From Thiorhodospira sibirica ATCC 700588 (lineage in GTDB: Bacteria; Pseudomonadota; Gammaproteobacteria; Ectothiorhodospirales; Ectothiorhodospiraceae), in NCBI RefSeq assembly GCF_000227725.2, contig NZ_MU255056.1:483867-547866 (forward strand): a DNA stretch of 64,000 nt, read 5' to 3'. Numbering within the stretch: the first letter of the stretch is position 1; each line of letters opens with the position of its first letter. The notes beneath the pieces are model-generated. The model did no database searches. It had not been told where the DNA came from and saw only the letters and a program-made list of their open reading frames with translations. A program made the translations under genes and the position numbers. Positions 1-9,088 of this stretch are shown here, piece by piece.

Positions 1-469
1 AGGCGTTTCCGTTGACCTGCCCGCAGTGCGGCGCCGAGATGCGGATTCTCGCCTTCATCACCGAGGCGGTGGACGTTCGGGCCATCCTGGAGCACATCGG
101 CGAACCCGCCACTCCGCCCCGTATCGCCCAGGCGCGGGGTCCGCCGGAGTGGTACGAGGACGCTACGGAGCATGCCATCGCTGCTGAGGCAGGTTCCGCA
201 GGTGATCCCTACGCCCAGCCCGCGCCGGAGTGCGAGTACGACCAGCGGGTGTCCTGGTAAAGCAGCTCCCTTGGGCTGCTAGCCCCACCGTTGCCCGCTT
301 TCCACAACCCAACCCATCGCCCACCGGAAAAACCGTCTCGCCACCCCTTGGCGGGCCGATTTCGGCCTGATAGGCTGCCGACGCTGCTCAGACGGGGCTT
401 CCGTTGCGACTTGACAGGCACCCGGATCGAAGGGATATTGCGGTGAAGGCGGTTGGATTTCCTATCCTT
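1..469 (+). mobile_element. Right end of an IS91-like insertion element
   Basis: The stretch holds the 3' end of an IS91-type transposase gene and about 210 bases of non-coding end sequence. It stops where ruvB homology begins: the ruvB reading frame (minus strand) is intact down to the Arg codon at 470-472 and unrelated beyond it. A CTTG tetranucleotide lies at 467-470, right at the join, and GAAC lies at 474-477. IS91-family elements move by rolling-circle transposition and insert next to tetranucleotides of the GAAC/CAAG type, so the join fits the family. The left end lies outside the window, so element size and activity cannot be judged. The exact boundary is inferred from loss of RuvB similarity. 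Confidence 0.7.
3..260 (+). CDS. IS91-family transposase, C-terminal fragment (5' end outside the window)
   Basis: Only the last 85 residues are visible; the frame is open to the left edge. The fragment has the zinc-finger-like CPQCG motif, then a stretch reading [17 protein letters not shown] and a Pro-rich, acidic tail ending DQRVSW. This is the typical ending of proteobacterial IS91-type transposases (HUH Y2 transposases, DDE-independent). The catalytic tyrosine and HUH motifs would lie upstream and cannot be checked. The TTG at 12 is an internal codon, not a start. The high GC of the fragment differs from the flanking ruvB and flagellar genes, as expected for acquired DNA. Confidence 0.75.
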   Translation, partial: AFPLTCPQCGAEMRILAFITEAVDVRAILEHIGEPATPPRIAQARGPPEWYEDATEHAIAAEAGSAGDPYAQPAPECEYDQRVSW

Positions 470-1114
470 GCGTGAACGCTGGGCGATTTCTGTGGCGGCG
501 TCTTGATGCAGCGGCGTTTGCAGGATGTCGGCGGCGCGGGTGACAATGCGCGCCAGTTCTTCGGTGCTGTAAAACTCCAAGCGCTGCACAATGCCAAAGC
601 GGTCGCGCAAAGGCGAGGTCAGCAAGCCCGCTCGGGTAGTCGCGCCCACCAGGGTAAACGGCGGCAGCTCAAGCTTGATGGAACGCGCTCCTGGCCCTTC
701 GCCGATCATGATATCCAGCTGAAAATCCTCCATTGCCGGATATAGCACTTCCTCCACCACCGGCGAGAGTCGGTGAATTTCGTCAATAAACAGCACATCA
801 CGCGCTTCCAGATTGGTCAACAGCGCCGCCAGATCACCGGGGCGATCCAGCACTGGCCCCGAAGTCTGGCGCAGATTGACCTGTAATTCATGGGCGATGA
901 TGTGCGCCAGGGTGGTTTTGCCCAGACCCGGCGGCCCAAAGATCAATACATGATCCAAGGCCTCGGCGCGCATCCGTGCGGCCGGAATAAAAATCTCCAT
1001 TTGCTCGCGCACCACCGGTTGGCCGACATACTCGGCGAGCCGTCGGGGGCGGATGTGCCGCTCCAGGGCGTCTTCGTCAGGGGCAAGTTGGGCGGTTATC
1101 AGGCGCTCGGACAT
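470..1114 (-). pseudogene. ruvB: ruvB, Holliday junction helicase motor, truncated by IS91-like insertion
   Basis: RuvB is the AAA+ ring motor that drives branch migration with RuvA. Residues 1-215 are clearly RuvB: Walker [10 protein letters not shown], Walker B DEIHR, sensor GATTRAG and the arginine-finger segment LRDRFGIV. Similarity ends in the conserved helix that normally reads RGTPRIANRLLRR, at the element boundary. The frame continues to 209 through about 86 codons of antisense element sequence. The usual length is about 335-350 residues, so the end of the AAA+ lid and the winged-helix DNA-binding domain are missing and the product should not work as a motor. No ruvA or ruvC is adjacent; the next gene is flgG in the opposite direction. 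An intact ruvB elsewhere would be expected. Confidence 0.85.
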
Positions 1115-1266
1115 GATGCGTCAAATCTATGGTCATGCGGGCGGCAAAGTTTGCCGCTTCCGCAGTGGCATGAAATCCCTACCCTTCGCCAATCCTGCGA
1201 TATTCCTCACGGTTTCTCCAGCACTCTGTTTGTTTTTTATGACTATTTTTCAATAAATTATAAATC

Positions 1267-1282
1267 AGGCCCGCTTTTTGCA
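1267..1282 (+). promoter_or_regulatory. Sigma-54-type promoter of the flgG operon
   Basis: AGGCCCG-CTTT-TTGCA matches the RpoN consensus TGGCACG-N4-TTGCA with two mismatches. The invariant GG (1268-1269) and GC (1280-1281) are 12 bases apart, as required. Transcription would start near 1293, leaving about 70 bases of leader before flgG at 1366. RpoN with a FleQ/FlrC-type activator drives rod, ring and hook-associated genes in many polar-flagellate gammaproteobacteria. No activator site was recognised. Confidence 0.75.
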
Positions 1283-1365
1283 TTGATGCTTGTCAAGCTC
1301 AGTAAACCCTGTGACTCAGGGCAACACCCTTACATCTAACCAAACACCTAACGAGGATTTTGACC

Positions 1366-2151
1366 ATGAATAAATCACTGTGGATCGGCAAAACGGGCCT
1401 GGATGCACAACAAACCCGCATGGCCGTGGTGGCCAATAATCTGGCCAATGTAAACACCACCGGCTTTAAAAAAGGCCGTGCCTCCTTTGAGGATCTGATC
1501 TATCAAAACGTGCGCCAGGTAGGCGCGCAGGCCGCGCAAAACACCGAGCTGCCTTCCGGGCTGACCATCGGCACCGGGGTGCGCACGGTGTCCACCGAAA
1601 AGCAATTCACCCAGGGCAATCTGATTCACACTGATAATTCCTTTGATGTCGCCATTCAGGGACGCGGGTTTTTCCAGATTCTGATGCCCGATGGCACGGT
1701 GGCCTATACCCGTGATGGCAGTTTCCAGCTCAACAGCGACGGCCAGATGGTCACCTCCAACGGCTATCAGCTTGAGCCGGGGATCGTGATTCCTGAAGGG
1801 GCGGTGGCCTGCTCCATCAGCCTGGATGGCATCGTCAGCGTCCAGCTCGCTGGCGATCCGGCACCGATTGAGGTCGGCAATATCCAGCTGGCTGATTTTA
1901 TCAATCCGGGCGGGCTGGAGGCGATGGGCCAGAACCTGTTTCTGGAAACCCAGGCCAGCGGTGCGCCACTGCCCGGTGAGCCGGGGCTGAACGGTTTAGG
2001 CACGCTGCTGCAAGGTTCGCTGGAAACCTCCAACGTCAATACCGCCGAGGAATTGATCAATATGATCGAAACCCAGCGCGCCTATGAAACCAATGCCAAG
2101 GTGATTGCCGCCGCCGATCAGATGCTGCAATACACCAATAACACCCTCTAA
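1366..2151 (+). CDS. flgG: Flagellar distal rod protein FlgG
   Basis: FlgG builds the distal rod of the flagellar basal body in the periplasm. The 261-residue product has the N-terminal rod signature ([13 protein letters not shown], then [13 protein letters not shown]), the central GRGFFQ segment and the C-terminal helix [16 protein letters not shown] with DQMLQ. Length matches the family (about 260). The ATG at 1366 is chosen because ACGAGGA at 1351-1357 gives a well-spaced ribosome binding site; a TTG two codons upstream would be poorly placed. It is the first gene of flgGHIJKL. The proximal-rod gene flgF, usually just upstream, is absent; a sigma-54-type promoter and the ruvB fragment sit there instead. 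Confidence 0.97.
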   Translation: MNKSLWIGKTGLDAQQTRMAVVANNLANVNTTGFKKGRASFEDLIYQNVRQVGAQAAQNTELPSGLTIGTGVRTVSTEKQFTQGNLIHTDNSFDVAIQGRGFFQILMPDGTVAYTRDGSFQLNSDGQMVTSNGYQLEPGIVIPEGAVACSISLDGIVSVQLAGDPAPIEVGNIQLADFINPGGLEAMGQNLFLETQASGAPLPGEPGLNGLGTLLQGSLETSNVNTAEELINMIETQRAYETNAKVIAAADQMLQYTNNTL

Positions 2152-2176
2152 GCCATCCCAGCGAGGCCATTGCGTC

Positions 2177-2863
2177 ATGAAAACCCTGTACCTGCTGTGT
2201 GTCGTCTTGCTGTTGGCATGGCTCAGTGGCTGCGCCAGTGTGACCCCCGTGCAGCGGGGCGATTCACCCGAATTTAGCGCCATCAAACCACAGTCCCCGC
2301 TGCCGCCGGAACAAAATCAGGGCGCGATTTTTCAGGCGGGGAATGAACGCACCCTGTTTGAGGATTATAAAGCGCGGCGCGTGGGCGATATCTTACAGGT
2401 CTTGCTGATGGAGCGCACCAATGCGCGCAAATCCGCCTCGACCAGCACCAGCAAAGACAGCAGCGTCGAGATTGCCGATCCGGTGATTTTTGGCCGCCCG
2501 ATTACCAAAGACGGTCGTCCGATTCTGGGCGCCAGCATTGGCGGCTCACGCAGCTTTGATGGCGCAGGTGATGCCGCCCAAAGCAACCAGCTCGACGGCA
2601 CCATCACCGTCACCGTCGCCGAGGTCTTGGGCAACGGCAATCTGGTGGTGCAGGGCGAAAAATGGATTGGCATCAATCAGGGCAAGGAATACATCCGCCT
2701 GCGCGGCATCGTCCGCCCGGTAGACATTCGCGCTGATAACACCGTCTTGTCCACACAACTGGCCAATACCCAGGTGATTTATGGCGGCACCGGCGCACTT
2801 GCCGACAGCAGCAGCCAAGGCTGGCTGACCCGCTTCTTTAATCACCCGATCTGGCCCTTTTAA
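2177..2863 (+). CDS. flgH: Flagellar L-ring lipoprotein FlgH
   Basis: FlgH forms the outer-membrane L ring that acts as a bushing for the rod. The 228-residue product starts with a lipoprotein signal peptide whose lipobox is LSGC, making Cys19 the lipidated residue. The FlgH core follows ([17 protein letters not shown], later [26 protein letters not shown]). The start at 2177 is chosen because it puts the signal sequence at the N-terminus; the frame is open further upstream but without signal features. The gene lies 25 bases after flgG and 16 before flgI, so it is cotranscribed. Confidence 0.96.
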   Translation: MKTLYLLCVVLLLAWLSGCASVTPVQRGDSPEFSAIKPQSPLPPEQNQGAIFQAGNERTLFEDYKARRVGDILQVLLMERTNARKSASTSTSKDSSVEIADPVIFGRPITKDGRPILGASIGGSRSFDGAGDAAQSNQLDGTITVTVAEVLGNGNLVVQGEKWIGINQGKEYIRLRGIVRPVDIRADNTVLSTQLANTQVIYGGTGALADSSSQGWLTRFFNHPIWPF

Positions 2864-2879
2864 CCCGGAGTCCCTGACC

Positions 2880-4010
2880 ATGAACCGCTCGACTCATTCT
2901 CTGTGGCACACCGCGCTGGTGCTGTCTGTCCTGATGCTGCTGTTAGTCACCGCCCCGGTATCCGCCTTTGAGCGCGTCAAGGATTTGGCTTCAGTGGCCG
3001 GTGTGCGCAATAACCAGCTGGTTGGTTACGGTCTGGTGGTCGGTCTGGATGGCACCGGCGACCAGACCACCCAGGCCCCCTTTACCGTGCAAAGCCTGAA
3101 AAACATGCTTGGCCAGTTGGGGGTTACCGTACCGCCCAATGTCAACCCGCAGCTTAAAAATGTCGCTGCCGTGGCGATTCATGCCGATCTGCCGCCCTTT
3201 GCCAAGCCCGGCCAGACCATTGATATCACCGTATCTTCCATCGGCAATGCTGGCAGCCTGCGCGGCGGCAGCCTGTTGATGGCCCCGCTTAAAGGTGCCG
3301 ATGGCAATACCTACGCCATCGCCCAAGGCAATCTGATTGTCGGTGGCTTTGGTGTCGCCGGTGCAGATGGCTCGCGGGTATCGGTAAATATTCCCAGCGT
3401 GGGCCGCATCCCCAATGGCGCCACCATTGAACGCGAAGTGCCTTCCTCCTTTGCCCGTGGCGACAGCATCACCCTGAATCTGCACCGCCCGGATTTCACC
3501 ACCGCCACCCGCCTGTCTGAGGCCGTCAACAACTTTCTCGGTCAGGGCACCGCCGCCCCGCTGGATGGCTCCTCGATCCGGGTGCGCGCCCCGATGGATC
3601 CCGGCCAGCGCGTCAGCTTTATCTCGGTGGTGGAAAACATCACCCTGCAAGCCGGCGAGCCACCCGCCAAGGTGATTGTCAACTCACGCACCGGCACCGT
3701 GGTCATCGGCAATAACGTGCGCGTCTGGCCGGCCGCCGTGTCACATGGCAGCCTCACCGTGACCATCACCGAACGCTTTGATGTCAGCCAGCCCGAACCC
3801 TTCAGCCAGGGGCAAACCGTGGTCACGCCACGCACCGACATCGACGTGGAAGAAGCCGGTAGCCCGATGTTCTTGTTTGGCCCTGGCACTACGCTGGATG
3901 AAATCGTCCGCGCCGTGAATCAGGTCGGCGCCGCCCCCGGTGATCTGGTGGCGATTCTGGAAGCCCTGCGTGAGGCCGGTGCCTTGCGCGCAGAACTGGT
4001 GGTGATTTAG
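2880..4010 (+). CDS. flgI: Flagellar P-ring protein FlgI
   Basis: FlgI assembles the periplasmic P ring around the rod, in the peptidoglycan layer. The 376-residue protein has a Sec signal peptide ending near residue 29 (PVSA then [10 protein letters not shown]). Its family-typical N-terminus reads [23 protein letters not shown], interrupted here only by spacing, and the C-terminal part contains [21 protein letters not shown]. Length and composition are normal. A GGAG ribosome binding site precedes the ATG. Its stop codon is two bases from the flgJ start, which suggests translational coupling, and fits the order flgHIJ. Confidence 0.97.
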   Translation: MNRSTHSLWHTALVLSVLMLLLVTAPVSAFERVKDLASVAGVRNNQLVGYGLVVGLDGTGDQTTQAPFTVQSLKNMLGQLGVTVPPNVNPQLKNVAAVAIHADLPPFAKPGQTIDITVSSIGNAGSLRGGSLLMAPLKGADGNTYAIAQGNLIVGGFGVAGADGSRVSVNIPSVGRIPNGATIEREVPSSFARGDSITLNLHRPDFTTATRLSEAVNNFLGQGTAAPLDGSSIRVRAPMDPGQRVSFISVVENITLQAGEPPAKVIVNSRTGTVVIGNNVRVWPAAVSHGSLTVTITERFDVSQPEPFSQGQTVVTPRTDIDVEEAGSPMFLFGPGTTLDEIVRAVNQVGAAPGDLVAILEALREAGALRAELVVI

Positions 4011-4012
4011 CC

Positions 4013-5074
4013 ATGAATACGCAGTTTGACAGCGCCTATCTGTCCACCGAATTACAAGGCCTTGCGCAGCTGCGCAGCCATGCGGTGCAACAGCCCGACA
4101 GCCCGGAAACCATCGACGCGATTGCCCGCCAGTTCGAGGCCCTGTTCATTCAGATGATGCTCAAAACCATGCGCGATGCCATGCCGGTGGACAGCGGGAT
4201 GCGCAGCGAACATCTGAAGATGTTTGAAAGCATGTATGACCAGCAGCTGGCCCTGGATATGAGCAAAGGCAGCGGCATCGGTTTACGCGAGGCCCTGGCC
4301 CGCGATTTAGCGCCGCATCATCAGGCCGCCCTGGATCCGGATCGGGAACTACGGATGCCCACCGAACGGGTCCCTGCCCTGCGCGCCGCCCTGGAAACCA
4401 TCAAGGCCGCCCGCGAGGCCGATGCCGCCCTCAGCCCTGCCCCGGTACGGGAACGGGGACGGCCCGCCGCCGCTGAGCGTCCAGAGCCTGTCGCCGCCGC
4501 TGCCAACCCGCGCCGCGCCAGACCGGCGGTCAGCGCGCCGACCGATGCCCCGGTACTGGATCACAACTGGCGCCCACAAAACGCCGAGGAATTTATCCGC
4601 GATTTATGGCCCCATGCCCAGCAGGCCGCGCAACGCTTAGGCGTTGACCCCGAGGTCTTGCTGGCCCAGTCCGCCCTGGAAACCGGCTGGGGACGGCACA
4701 TCATGCGCCACGGAGATGGCCGTAGCAGCTTTAATCTCTTTGGGATCAAGGCCGATCGCAGCTGGCAGGGAGAGCGTGTGAATGTCTCCACGCTGGAATA
4801 CGTCAACGGCGCCTTTGAGCGCCAGCGCGCCAATTTTCGCGCCTATCAAAGCCCGGCAGAAAGCTTTGAGGACTATGTCAATTTTCTGCAAAGCAACCCG
4901 CGCTATCGCCACGCCCTGGAAGTCACCCATGACCCGGAGGCCTATCTGCGCGGACTGCAACGGGCGGGCTATGCCACGGACCCGGCCTATGCCAACAAAA
5001 TTCTGAACATTTTAAATCGAGGCTCATTGCCGCAAACCCTCTCGGCGCTTGAGTCTCAAGCTGATAATGCGTAA
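4013..5074 (+). CDS. flgJ: Bifunctional flagellar rod-cap and muramidase FlgJ
   Basis: FlgJ scaffolds rod assembly and cuts peptidoglycan to let the rod through. The N-terminal part (about residues 35-95) carries the rod-binding segment ARQFEALFIQMMLKTMRDAMP. A low-complexity Pro/Ala/Arg linker follows at about 140-185. The C-terminal part (about 188-340) is a GH73 glucosaminidase-type domain with AQSALETGWGRH, whose Glu223 is the likely catalytic acid, and SFNLFGIKA. At 353 residues it is the two-domain form seen in gamma- and betaproteobacteria, not the short single-domain form. The linker is longer than in enterobacteria. It sits directly after flgI. Confidence 0.96.
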   Translation: MNTQFDSAYLSTELQGLAQLRSHAVQQPDSPETIDAIARQFEALFIQMMLKTMRDAMPVDSGMRSEHLKMFESMYDQQLALDMSKGSGIGLREALARDLAPHHQAALDPDRELRMPTERVPALRAALETIKAAREADAALSPAPVRERGRPAAAERPEPVAAAANPRRARPAVSAPTDAPVLDHNWRPQNAEEFIRDLWPHAQQAAQRLGVDPEVLLAQSALETGWGRHIMRHGDGRSSFNLFGIKADRSWQGERVNVSTLEYVNGAFERQRANFRAYQSPAESFEDYVNFLQSNPRYRHALEVTHDPEAYLRGLQRAGYATDPAYANKILNILNRGSLPQTLSALESQADNA

Positions 5075-5120
5075 GCACTTTTTATGTTAATCACCTGCAT
5101 CTATCCGGAGGTTTGCCGCC

Positions 5121-7037
5121 ATGAGTAACAACGGTATCTTAGGCATCGGGACATCCGCCCTGCTCGCCTTTCAACGCGCCCTGGCCACCACAGGCCACAA
5201 CGTCGCCAACGTCAACACGCCCGGCTACAGCCGCCAGCGCATTGATCTGAGTGCCCAGCAACCGGCCAATCATCTGCAGTCCTTTTATATCGGCAGCGGG
5301 GTCCGGGTCGATAACATCCGCCGCGAATTTGATCAATTCATCGAAAATCAGCTGCGCAACAGCGTCACCAGCGCCGAAGACGCCAACGTCTTTTACAGCT
5401 TTTCCCGGCGCATTGACAACCTGCTCGCCGACCCGGCTACCGGCCTGACCCCTGGCATCAACAAATTCTTTGCCGCTCTGCAGGATGTTGCCAGCGACCC
5501 GACCTCCATTCCCAGCCGTCAAGTATTGATCTCGGAAGGCGAATCCTTGGCCCATCGTTTCGGCTTTTTGCAAACCCGCCTCAATGAGCAGCGCGAGATT
5601 GTCGAAGGCCAGATTGGCACCAATGTTGATGAAATCAACCAGCTCGCCAGAGGGGTGGCCGATGTCAACGAACGCATCGCCTCCTTGCGCGGCACCCCAG
5701 GTCAGCCCAACGACCTGCTGGATCAACGCGACCAGCTGATTCAACAGTTGGCCGAACGGGTCAGCGTCACCCTCGTTGATCAGGACAATGGCGCGGTGAA
5801 CGTGTTTATCGGCAAAGGTCAGCCACTGGTGCTGGGCTTTAAGAATTTTGAACTGGAAGTCAACCGCAACGGCCCCGATCCACGCCGCCCAGAGGTGGGT
5901 CTGAAAACCACCGGCGGCACCATTCAGGTCAGCGGCGTGCTGGACGGCGGACGCCTGGGTGCCTTGCTGAATCTGCGCAGCTCGGTATTAGACGAAGCCC
6001 AGAATAACCTCGGGCGCGTCGCCGTGGGTCTGGCCAACGCCTTCAACGAACAGCATATGCTAGGCTATGACCTGGATGGCAATCTGGGACAGGCGTTTTT
6101 CAAATTACCGGAGCCGGATGTACAGGGCTTTCGTGGGAACACCGGGACAGGAAAACCGGTGGTTAGCATTGATGCCAACAATCTTGCCAATCTGACGTTG
6201 GACGATTATGTGTTGGAGCAAGCGGGTGGCAACTGGACGTTGAAATCCATGCAAACAGGACAAGTTATTGATGCGGTAGCCGGTAATTTTGCGCATGTGG
6301 GTTTGAATATTGATACGACGGGTCTAATCGCCACAGACAAATTCTTCATCAGCCCCACACGCAATGCGGCCAGTCAAATGGGCGTACTGATCAAAGAACC
6401 GCGTGAACTGGCGGCTGCCTCTGCCGCCACAGGACGCTCCACTAATCTGGGCACTGGCGTGGTGGAAGGGATTACCTTCCCTGCTCCTTTCAACGCAGAA
6501 GTGTTGCCAATTGTAATTAGAGCCAATGTAGATAATACCGGCGCGATTACCTTTGAAATCAGTGGTGACCCGGTTCCTACGCCGATAACCCCTACCATTG
6601 ATCCAGATACCGGCGCATTTATATTCACGAACATCAACGGCACCGGCATTAACCTTACGCTCTCCGGCACCCCCGAAAATGGCGATGAATTTGTCCTTCC
6701 GCACCCCGGCGAAGTGGGTGATAACCGTAATGCCTTGATGCTCGCTGAATTGCAAAGCAAGCGCTTCCTCGCCAATGGCACCACCTCGATTGAGGCTGAT
6801 TACGGCAACATCGTCGCCAAGGTTGGCACCAAAACCCGCCAGGCCGAAATCACCCATCAGGCCCAGCAACGCCTGCTGGCAGAGGCACGCACCCAGCGCG
6901 AAGAAAAATCCGGGGTCAATCTGGACGAAGAGGCCGCCAATCTGCTGCGCTTCCAGCAGGCCTATCAGGCCTCGGCACAGATCATTGCCGCCTCCAACAC
7001 CATCTTTGACACCTTAATTGCCGCTGTTCGGCGCTAA
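5121..7037 (+). CDS. flgK: Flagellar hook-associated protein FlgK (HAP1)
   Basis: FlgK forms the junction between hook and filament. The 638-residue protein has the conserved N-terminal axial helix (ALATTGHNVANVNTPGYSRQR) and C-terminal helix (NLLRFQQAYQASAQIIAASN). The D1 region follows both ends. The middle, about residues 330-540 (6100-6740), is a variable surface insert whose DNA is visibly more AT-rich and has different codon use. It ends in a short module similar to one in FlgL (GTPENGDEFVLP). The ATG follows CCGGAGG. There are 46 bases between flgJ and this start, with no clear promoter or terminator. Confidence 0.96.
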   Translation: MSNNGILGIGTSALLAFQRALATTGHNVANVNTPGYSRQRIDLSAQQPANHLQSFYIGSGVRVDNIRREFDQFIENQLRNSVTSAEDANVFYSFSRRIDNLLADPATGLTPGINKFFAALQDVASDPTSIPSRQVLISEGESLAHRFGFLQTRLNEQREIVEGQIGTNVDEINQLARGVADVNERIASLRGTPGQPNDLLDQRDQLIQQLAERVSVTLVDQDNGAVNVFIGKGQPLVLGFKNFELEVNRNGPDPRRPEVGLKTTGGTIQVSGVLDGGRLGALLNLRSSVLDEAQNNLGRVAVGLANAFNEQHMLGYDLDGNLGQAFFKLPEPDVQGFRGNTGTGKPVVSIDANNLANLTLDDYVLEQAGGNWTLKSMQTGQVIDAVAGNFAHVGLNIDTTGLIATDKFFISPTRNAASQMGVLIKEPRELAAASAATGRSTNLGTGVVEGITFPAPFNAEVLPIVIRANVDNTGAITFEISGDPVPTPITPTIDPDTGAFIFTNINGTGINLTLSGTPENGDEFVLPHPGEVGDNRNALMLAELQSKRFLANGTTSIEADYGNIVAKVGTKTRQAEITHQAQQRLLAEARTQREEKSGVNLDEEAANLLRFQQAYQASAQIIAASNTIFDTLIAAVRR

Positions 7038-7052
7038 GCGAGGGCCGCCATC

Positions 7053-8336
7053 ATGCGTATCTCCAGCTTCCAGATATACAACACCGGGATCGAAGCGATT
7101 CAGCGCCAGCAAGCCGAACAATCGCGCACCCAATTACAACTCGGCTCCGGGCGGCGTATTTTAACGCCCTCCGATGACCCCAGCGGCGCGGTACAAACCC
7201 TCGAATTTGAAAGCCGCATCGCCAGCACCGAGCAATATCAGCGCAATGGCTCCATGGCCGAACAGCGCCTGCGCCTGGCCGAAAGCACCTTAAGCTCCGT
7301 AGGCGATGCCCTGCACCGGGTGCGCGAGATTGTCATTACCGGCATGAACGCCACGCAAACCAATGAAACCCGAGGCTATCTGGCCGAAGAAGTGCGCCAG
7401 ATCGCCAAACATGTGGTGCAACTCGCCAACACCCGCGAGGCCAACGGCGAATACATCTTTGCCGGGTACAACACCTTGCAACTGCCCTTTGCCGCCAATA
7501 ACGTACCCGACAGCGAGCAGCCGATCCGTTATCTGGGAAGCAACGAACAGCGCGAAGTGCAAATCAGCCCGACCCGCCGTGTTGCTATCGGTGACTCCGG
7601 TCAAACGGTGTTCATGAGTATCCGGGATGGCAATCGTACCTTTGCCATTGATGCGGGGATTCCTGATCTTGCTAATCCAGGTAGCTTATTACCAAATACC
7701 GGCAGCGGCATTGTCGGCGTGGGGTCGGTAGTTGATCCGGTGCAATGGAATGCTAATGCAGATACATATACAGTGACATTCAGTGTAGATGCTAATGGCG
7801 CAAGAACTTATGAAGTTACGCGAGACCCAGCTGGCGCTATTCTTGGGCCAGATGGAAATCCATTAACTTTTCCTGCTGATTACGTCGAAGACGGCACCAT
7901 TGAGTTCAACGGCATCCAGTTCTCCGTCAGCGGCCAACCCGCAGACGGTGACAGCTTCGTGGTGCGGCCATCAGCAAATCTAGACATGTTCCAGATCTTT
8001 GAAGACATCGCCAAAGCCCTGGAAGCCCCGCGCACCGATGAAGTCTCCCAGGCCCGGCAGATGAACGCCCTCAACCACGGCCTGCAACGCCTGGACAACG
8101 CGCAAGAAAACACCCTGCGCATCCGCGCCACCCAGGGTACCCGGCTGCAAGCGGTTGACGAACAGCGCCTGATTCACGACAACCTGCTGCTGAATCTCAA
8201 AACCACGCTCTCGGAAATCCGCGACCTTGATTACGCCGAGGCCATCAGCCGCTTCCAGCTGCAAATGACCGGCCTGCAAGCCGCCCAACAGTCCTACACC
8301 CAGGTGCAGCGACTGTCCTTATTCAACTACCTCTAA
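7053..8336 (+). CDS. flgL: Flagellar hook-associated protein FlgL (HAP3)
   Basis: FlgL is the second junction protein, placed between FlgK and the flagellin filament. The 427-residue protein has the flagellin-like N-terminus (MRISSFQIYNTGIEAIQRQQ, then LQLGSGRRILTPSDDPSGA) and C-terminus (QMTGLQAAQQSYTQVQRLSLFNYL, shown here in two parts of one helix). The middle (about 185-305) is variable, AT-rich DNA and encodes the module IEFNGIQFSVSGQPADGDSF, resembling the insert of FlgK. It lies 15 bases after flgK and is the last gene of the operon; paired hairpins with a T-rich run follow from 8403. No flagellin gene is in the window. Confidence 0.95.
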   Translation: MRISSFQIYNTGIEAIQRQQAEQSRTQLQLGSGRRILTPSDDPSGAVQTLEFESRIASTEQYQRNGSMAEQRLRLAESTLSSVGDALHRVREIVITGMNATQTNETRGYLAEEVRQIAKHVVQLANTREANGEYIFAGYNTLQLPFAANNVPDSEQPIRYLGSNEQREVQISPTRRVAIGDSGQTVFMSIRDGNRTFAIDAGIPDLANPGSLLPNTGSGIVGVGSVVDPVQWNANADTYTVTFSVDANGARTYEVTRDPAGAILGPDGNPLTFPADYVEDGTIEFNGIQFSVSGQPADGDSFVVRPSANLDMFQIFEDIAKALEAPRTDEVSQARQMNALNHGLQRLDNAQENTLRIRATQGTRLQAVDEQRLIHDNLLLNLKTTLSEIRDLDYAEAISRFQLQMTGLQAAQQSYTQVQRLSLFNYL

Positions 8337-8348
8337 ACACACGAAGTG

Positions 8349-8453
8349 GCGGCGGCTTTTAGCCGTCGCAAGCTGTGCTGGACACATCTTGCGCTCGCTG
8401 TGGCGACACCTTCCAGGTGTCGCTTTCTTTTTGCGGCATCAAGATGATGCCGC
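8349..8453 (+). repeat. Paired-hairpin intergenic repeat after flgL
   Basis: Three inverted repeats lie in a row: GCGGCGGCT/AGCCGTCGC (8349-8369, one mismatch), GCGACACC/GGTGTCGC (8403-8423) and GCGGCATC/GATGCCGC (8433-8453). A pyrimidine-rich run (tttctttttg) follows the second one, so it could end transcription of the flg operon. The second and third hairpins recur in the same order at 11751-11802 and 35723-35775, which marks them as a dispersed repeat family and not only a terminator. The sequence between 8370 and 8402 also resembles the ATCTTGCG-TTCGC spacer of the array at 15129. Confidence 0.75.
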
Positions 8454-8519
8454 TACGTTTTGATGCCGAGCTGGGGCTCAGGCTCCCAAGGACGGCGTTC
8501 CAAGCGGTGGTTATAAAAA

Positions 8520-9041
8520 TCAGGGTACGACGTTTGACATGTGACCGACGTAGTAGCGCATGTGGACGAGTTTGCCGTTGACATCGCGAAACAGCAGATT
8601 CATGGTGTGGATGTCTTGGTACATGACGTGGACATGGCCGGTGAGGTGTTGCATGTGGGTGCGCATGCCGCTGACGTCGTGTTCCATGCTGAGCATGTTG
8701 CGGCTGATCATGTCCATTTGATCCACCATGACCGGCATCAGGGCGATGTTTTGGCCCATGGCGCTTACATGGGTGCGCATGCCGCTCATGCGTTCGCTCA
8801 TTTCGCCGAATTGTTCGTACATGGTGGTCATGTTACGGATGATGATCTGGGTTTCCTGTGCCAGGTCGCTGACAAAATACAGATTGACCAGGGCGACCAG
8901 GCCGATGAGCAAAAATACGATTTGTAACAGGCGCTGGGTACGCCGGGCCAGACCTGCGTCAATGGCCTGAGTGGCGCGAATGCTTTCCTCGGTTTGCTTG
9001 AGGCGGTGGAGGATGTGGGCTAGTTCGTCTCGGTGTTGCAT
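8520..9041 (-). CDS. Methionine-rich single-span membrane protein, coiled coil (second of a pair)
   Basis: Family not recognised. The 173-residue product has a basic N-terminal stretch of about 38 residues, one membrane helix (LLQIVFLLIGLVALVNLYF, about 38-57), then a soluble tail of about 115 residues, likely alpha-helical. The tail has 18 methionines at irregular heptad-like spacing, often beside His (THMQHL, VGHM). It is laid out like the product of 9089-9646 and is probably its paralogue. It is the last gene of an operon with that gene and the cyclase-like gene, 47 bases downstream of its neighbour. No enzyme motif is seen. Orientation is uncertain; the basic N-terminus suggests an N-in protein with a periplasmic tail. 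Binding of metal or sensing of oxidants through methionine is conceivable but only a guess. Confidence 0.75.
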   Translation of the reverse strand: MQHRDELAHILHRLKQTEESIRATQAIDAGLARRTQRLLQIVFLLIGLVALVNLYFVSDLAQETQIIIRNMTTMYEQFGEMSERMSGMRTHVSAMGQNIALMPVMVDQMDMISRNMLSMEHDVSGMRTHMQHLTGHVHVMYQDIHTMNLLFRDVNGKLVHMRYYVGHMSNVVP

Positions 9042-9088
9042 GGTGTGATGAGGTGACCTGCAGCGGGTAATGGAAAAGCCTTGCGCGC

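Noticed and set aside
890-1339. 149-codon plus-strand open frame upstream of flgG
   Set aside because: It overlaps the true RuvB N-terminus in antisense, runs through the sigma-54-type promoter and shows no family likeness or ribosome binding site.
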